Below are positions 23,655 to 23,727 of a stretch of 23,727 nucleotides of DNA, piece after piece. The DNA is from [Eubacterium] saphenum (GTDB taxonomy: Bacteria; Bacillota; Clostridia; Oscillospirales; Ruminococcaceae). The notes beneath the pieces are model-generated. The model was not told where the DNA came from. It made no database searches and worked only from the letters and a program-made list of their open reading frames with translations. The DNA lies in the NCBI GenBank assembly GCA_004555635.1, contig SFHN01000005.1, positions 1 through 23,727 of the forward strand, written 5' to 3'. A program made the position numbers and the translations under genes. Position 1 is the stretch's first letter, and each line of letters opens with the position of its first letter.

Positions 23655-23727
23655 CGCGCGGAGAACGCTGCATTCTCCTACTGACGGCGAAGCAGCGTAG
23701 AGGATAGCGCGCGGAGAACGCTGCATT
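23614..23727 (+). repeat. 53-bp tandem repeat at the ylbJ 3' end, running off the window
   Basis: Unit 1 (23614-23666) and unit 2 (23667-23719) match at 47 of 53 positions; a third copy begins at 23720 and is cut by the window end. The second half of each unit (AGAGGATAGCGCGCGGAGAAC) is identical. Each unit can re-encode the end of YlbJ (CILLITTKQRRG stop in unit 1, CILLLTAKQRRG stop in unit 2, in a different frame of the genome). The GGAGAA/TTCTCC pair at unit joints can form a hairpin. There are no unique spacers. Confidence 0.85.

Noticed and set aside
23614..23727. A CRISPR array at the window end.
   Set aside because: The 53-bp units are contiguous and similar throughout, with no unique spacers and no cas genes.

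Overview
The window reads as chromosomal DNA of a gut-type Clostridia, most likely an Oscillospiraceae/Ruminococcaceae relative. The grounds are strong AGGAGG-type ribosome binding sites, SigA-type promoters (one fully consensus), Firmicutes endospore genes (yqfC, yqfD, ylbJ), the ylbH(rsmD)-coaD-ylbJ neighbourhood, and an intracellular set of xylan-fragment glycosidases. This assignment is inferred from gene content alone.

Layout: (1) 59-5094 (+) is an operon of three leaderless (cytosolic) glycosidases: a clan GH-A protein resembling GH26, a GH43 beta-xylosidase/arabinofuranosidase and a GH3 beta-xylosidase. Together they would finish xylo-oligosaccharide breakdown. (2) 5195-5341 (+) encodes a 48-residue Cys/Gly-rich membrane microprotein with its own terminator. 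(3) 5592-6431 (-) is rplM-rpsI behind a consensus promoter and a leader hairpin. The divergent gap upstream holds an unexplained ~100-nt imperfect hairpin. (4) 6879-9963 (+) is an operon of a degenerate EAL-HDOD protein, an FkbM-type methyltransferase and a membrane-anchored unknown. (5) 10041-10952 (+) is a PflX-type (COG1313) radical SAM protein, then the sporulation pair yqfC-yqfD (11068-12530). (6) 12715-16242 (+) is a membrane-anchored unknown, then lepA and hemW. (7) 16237-16485 is a dense regulatory/mobile patch: four 11-bp-periodic direct repeats resembling a Pho-box, an extended -10 promoter, and a ~160-bp palindromic MITE-like element. Behind it lie a lipoprotein gene with an apparent C-terminal frameshift and a CE2-like SGNH esterase. 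(8) 18646-22158 (-) is uvrC-rsmD-coaD plus a coiled-coil protein gene, with a promoter and a palindrome at the start of the transcript. (9) 22324-23654 (+) is a TIGR04086-like membrane protein and YlbJ, behind a SigE/SigG-looking promoter. The window ends inside a 53-bp tandem repeat that begins within the 3' end of ylbJ.

Most genes are housekeeping or known families. The least explained items are the Pho-box-like repeats plus inserted palindromic element (16237-16474), the Cys-rich microprotein, the long hairpin at 6579-6679, the frameshifted lipoprotein, the first glycosidase, the uvrC palindrome and the 53-bp tandem repeat. I found no tRNA, rRNA, CRISPR array or transposase gene.
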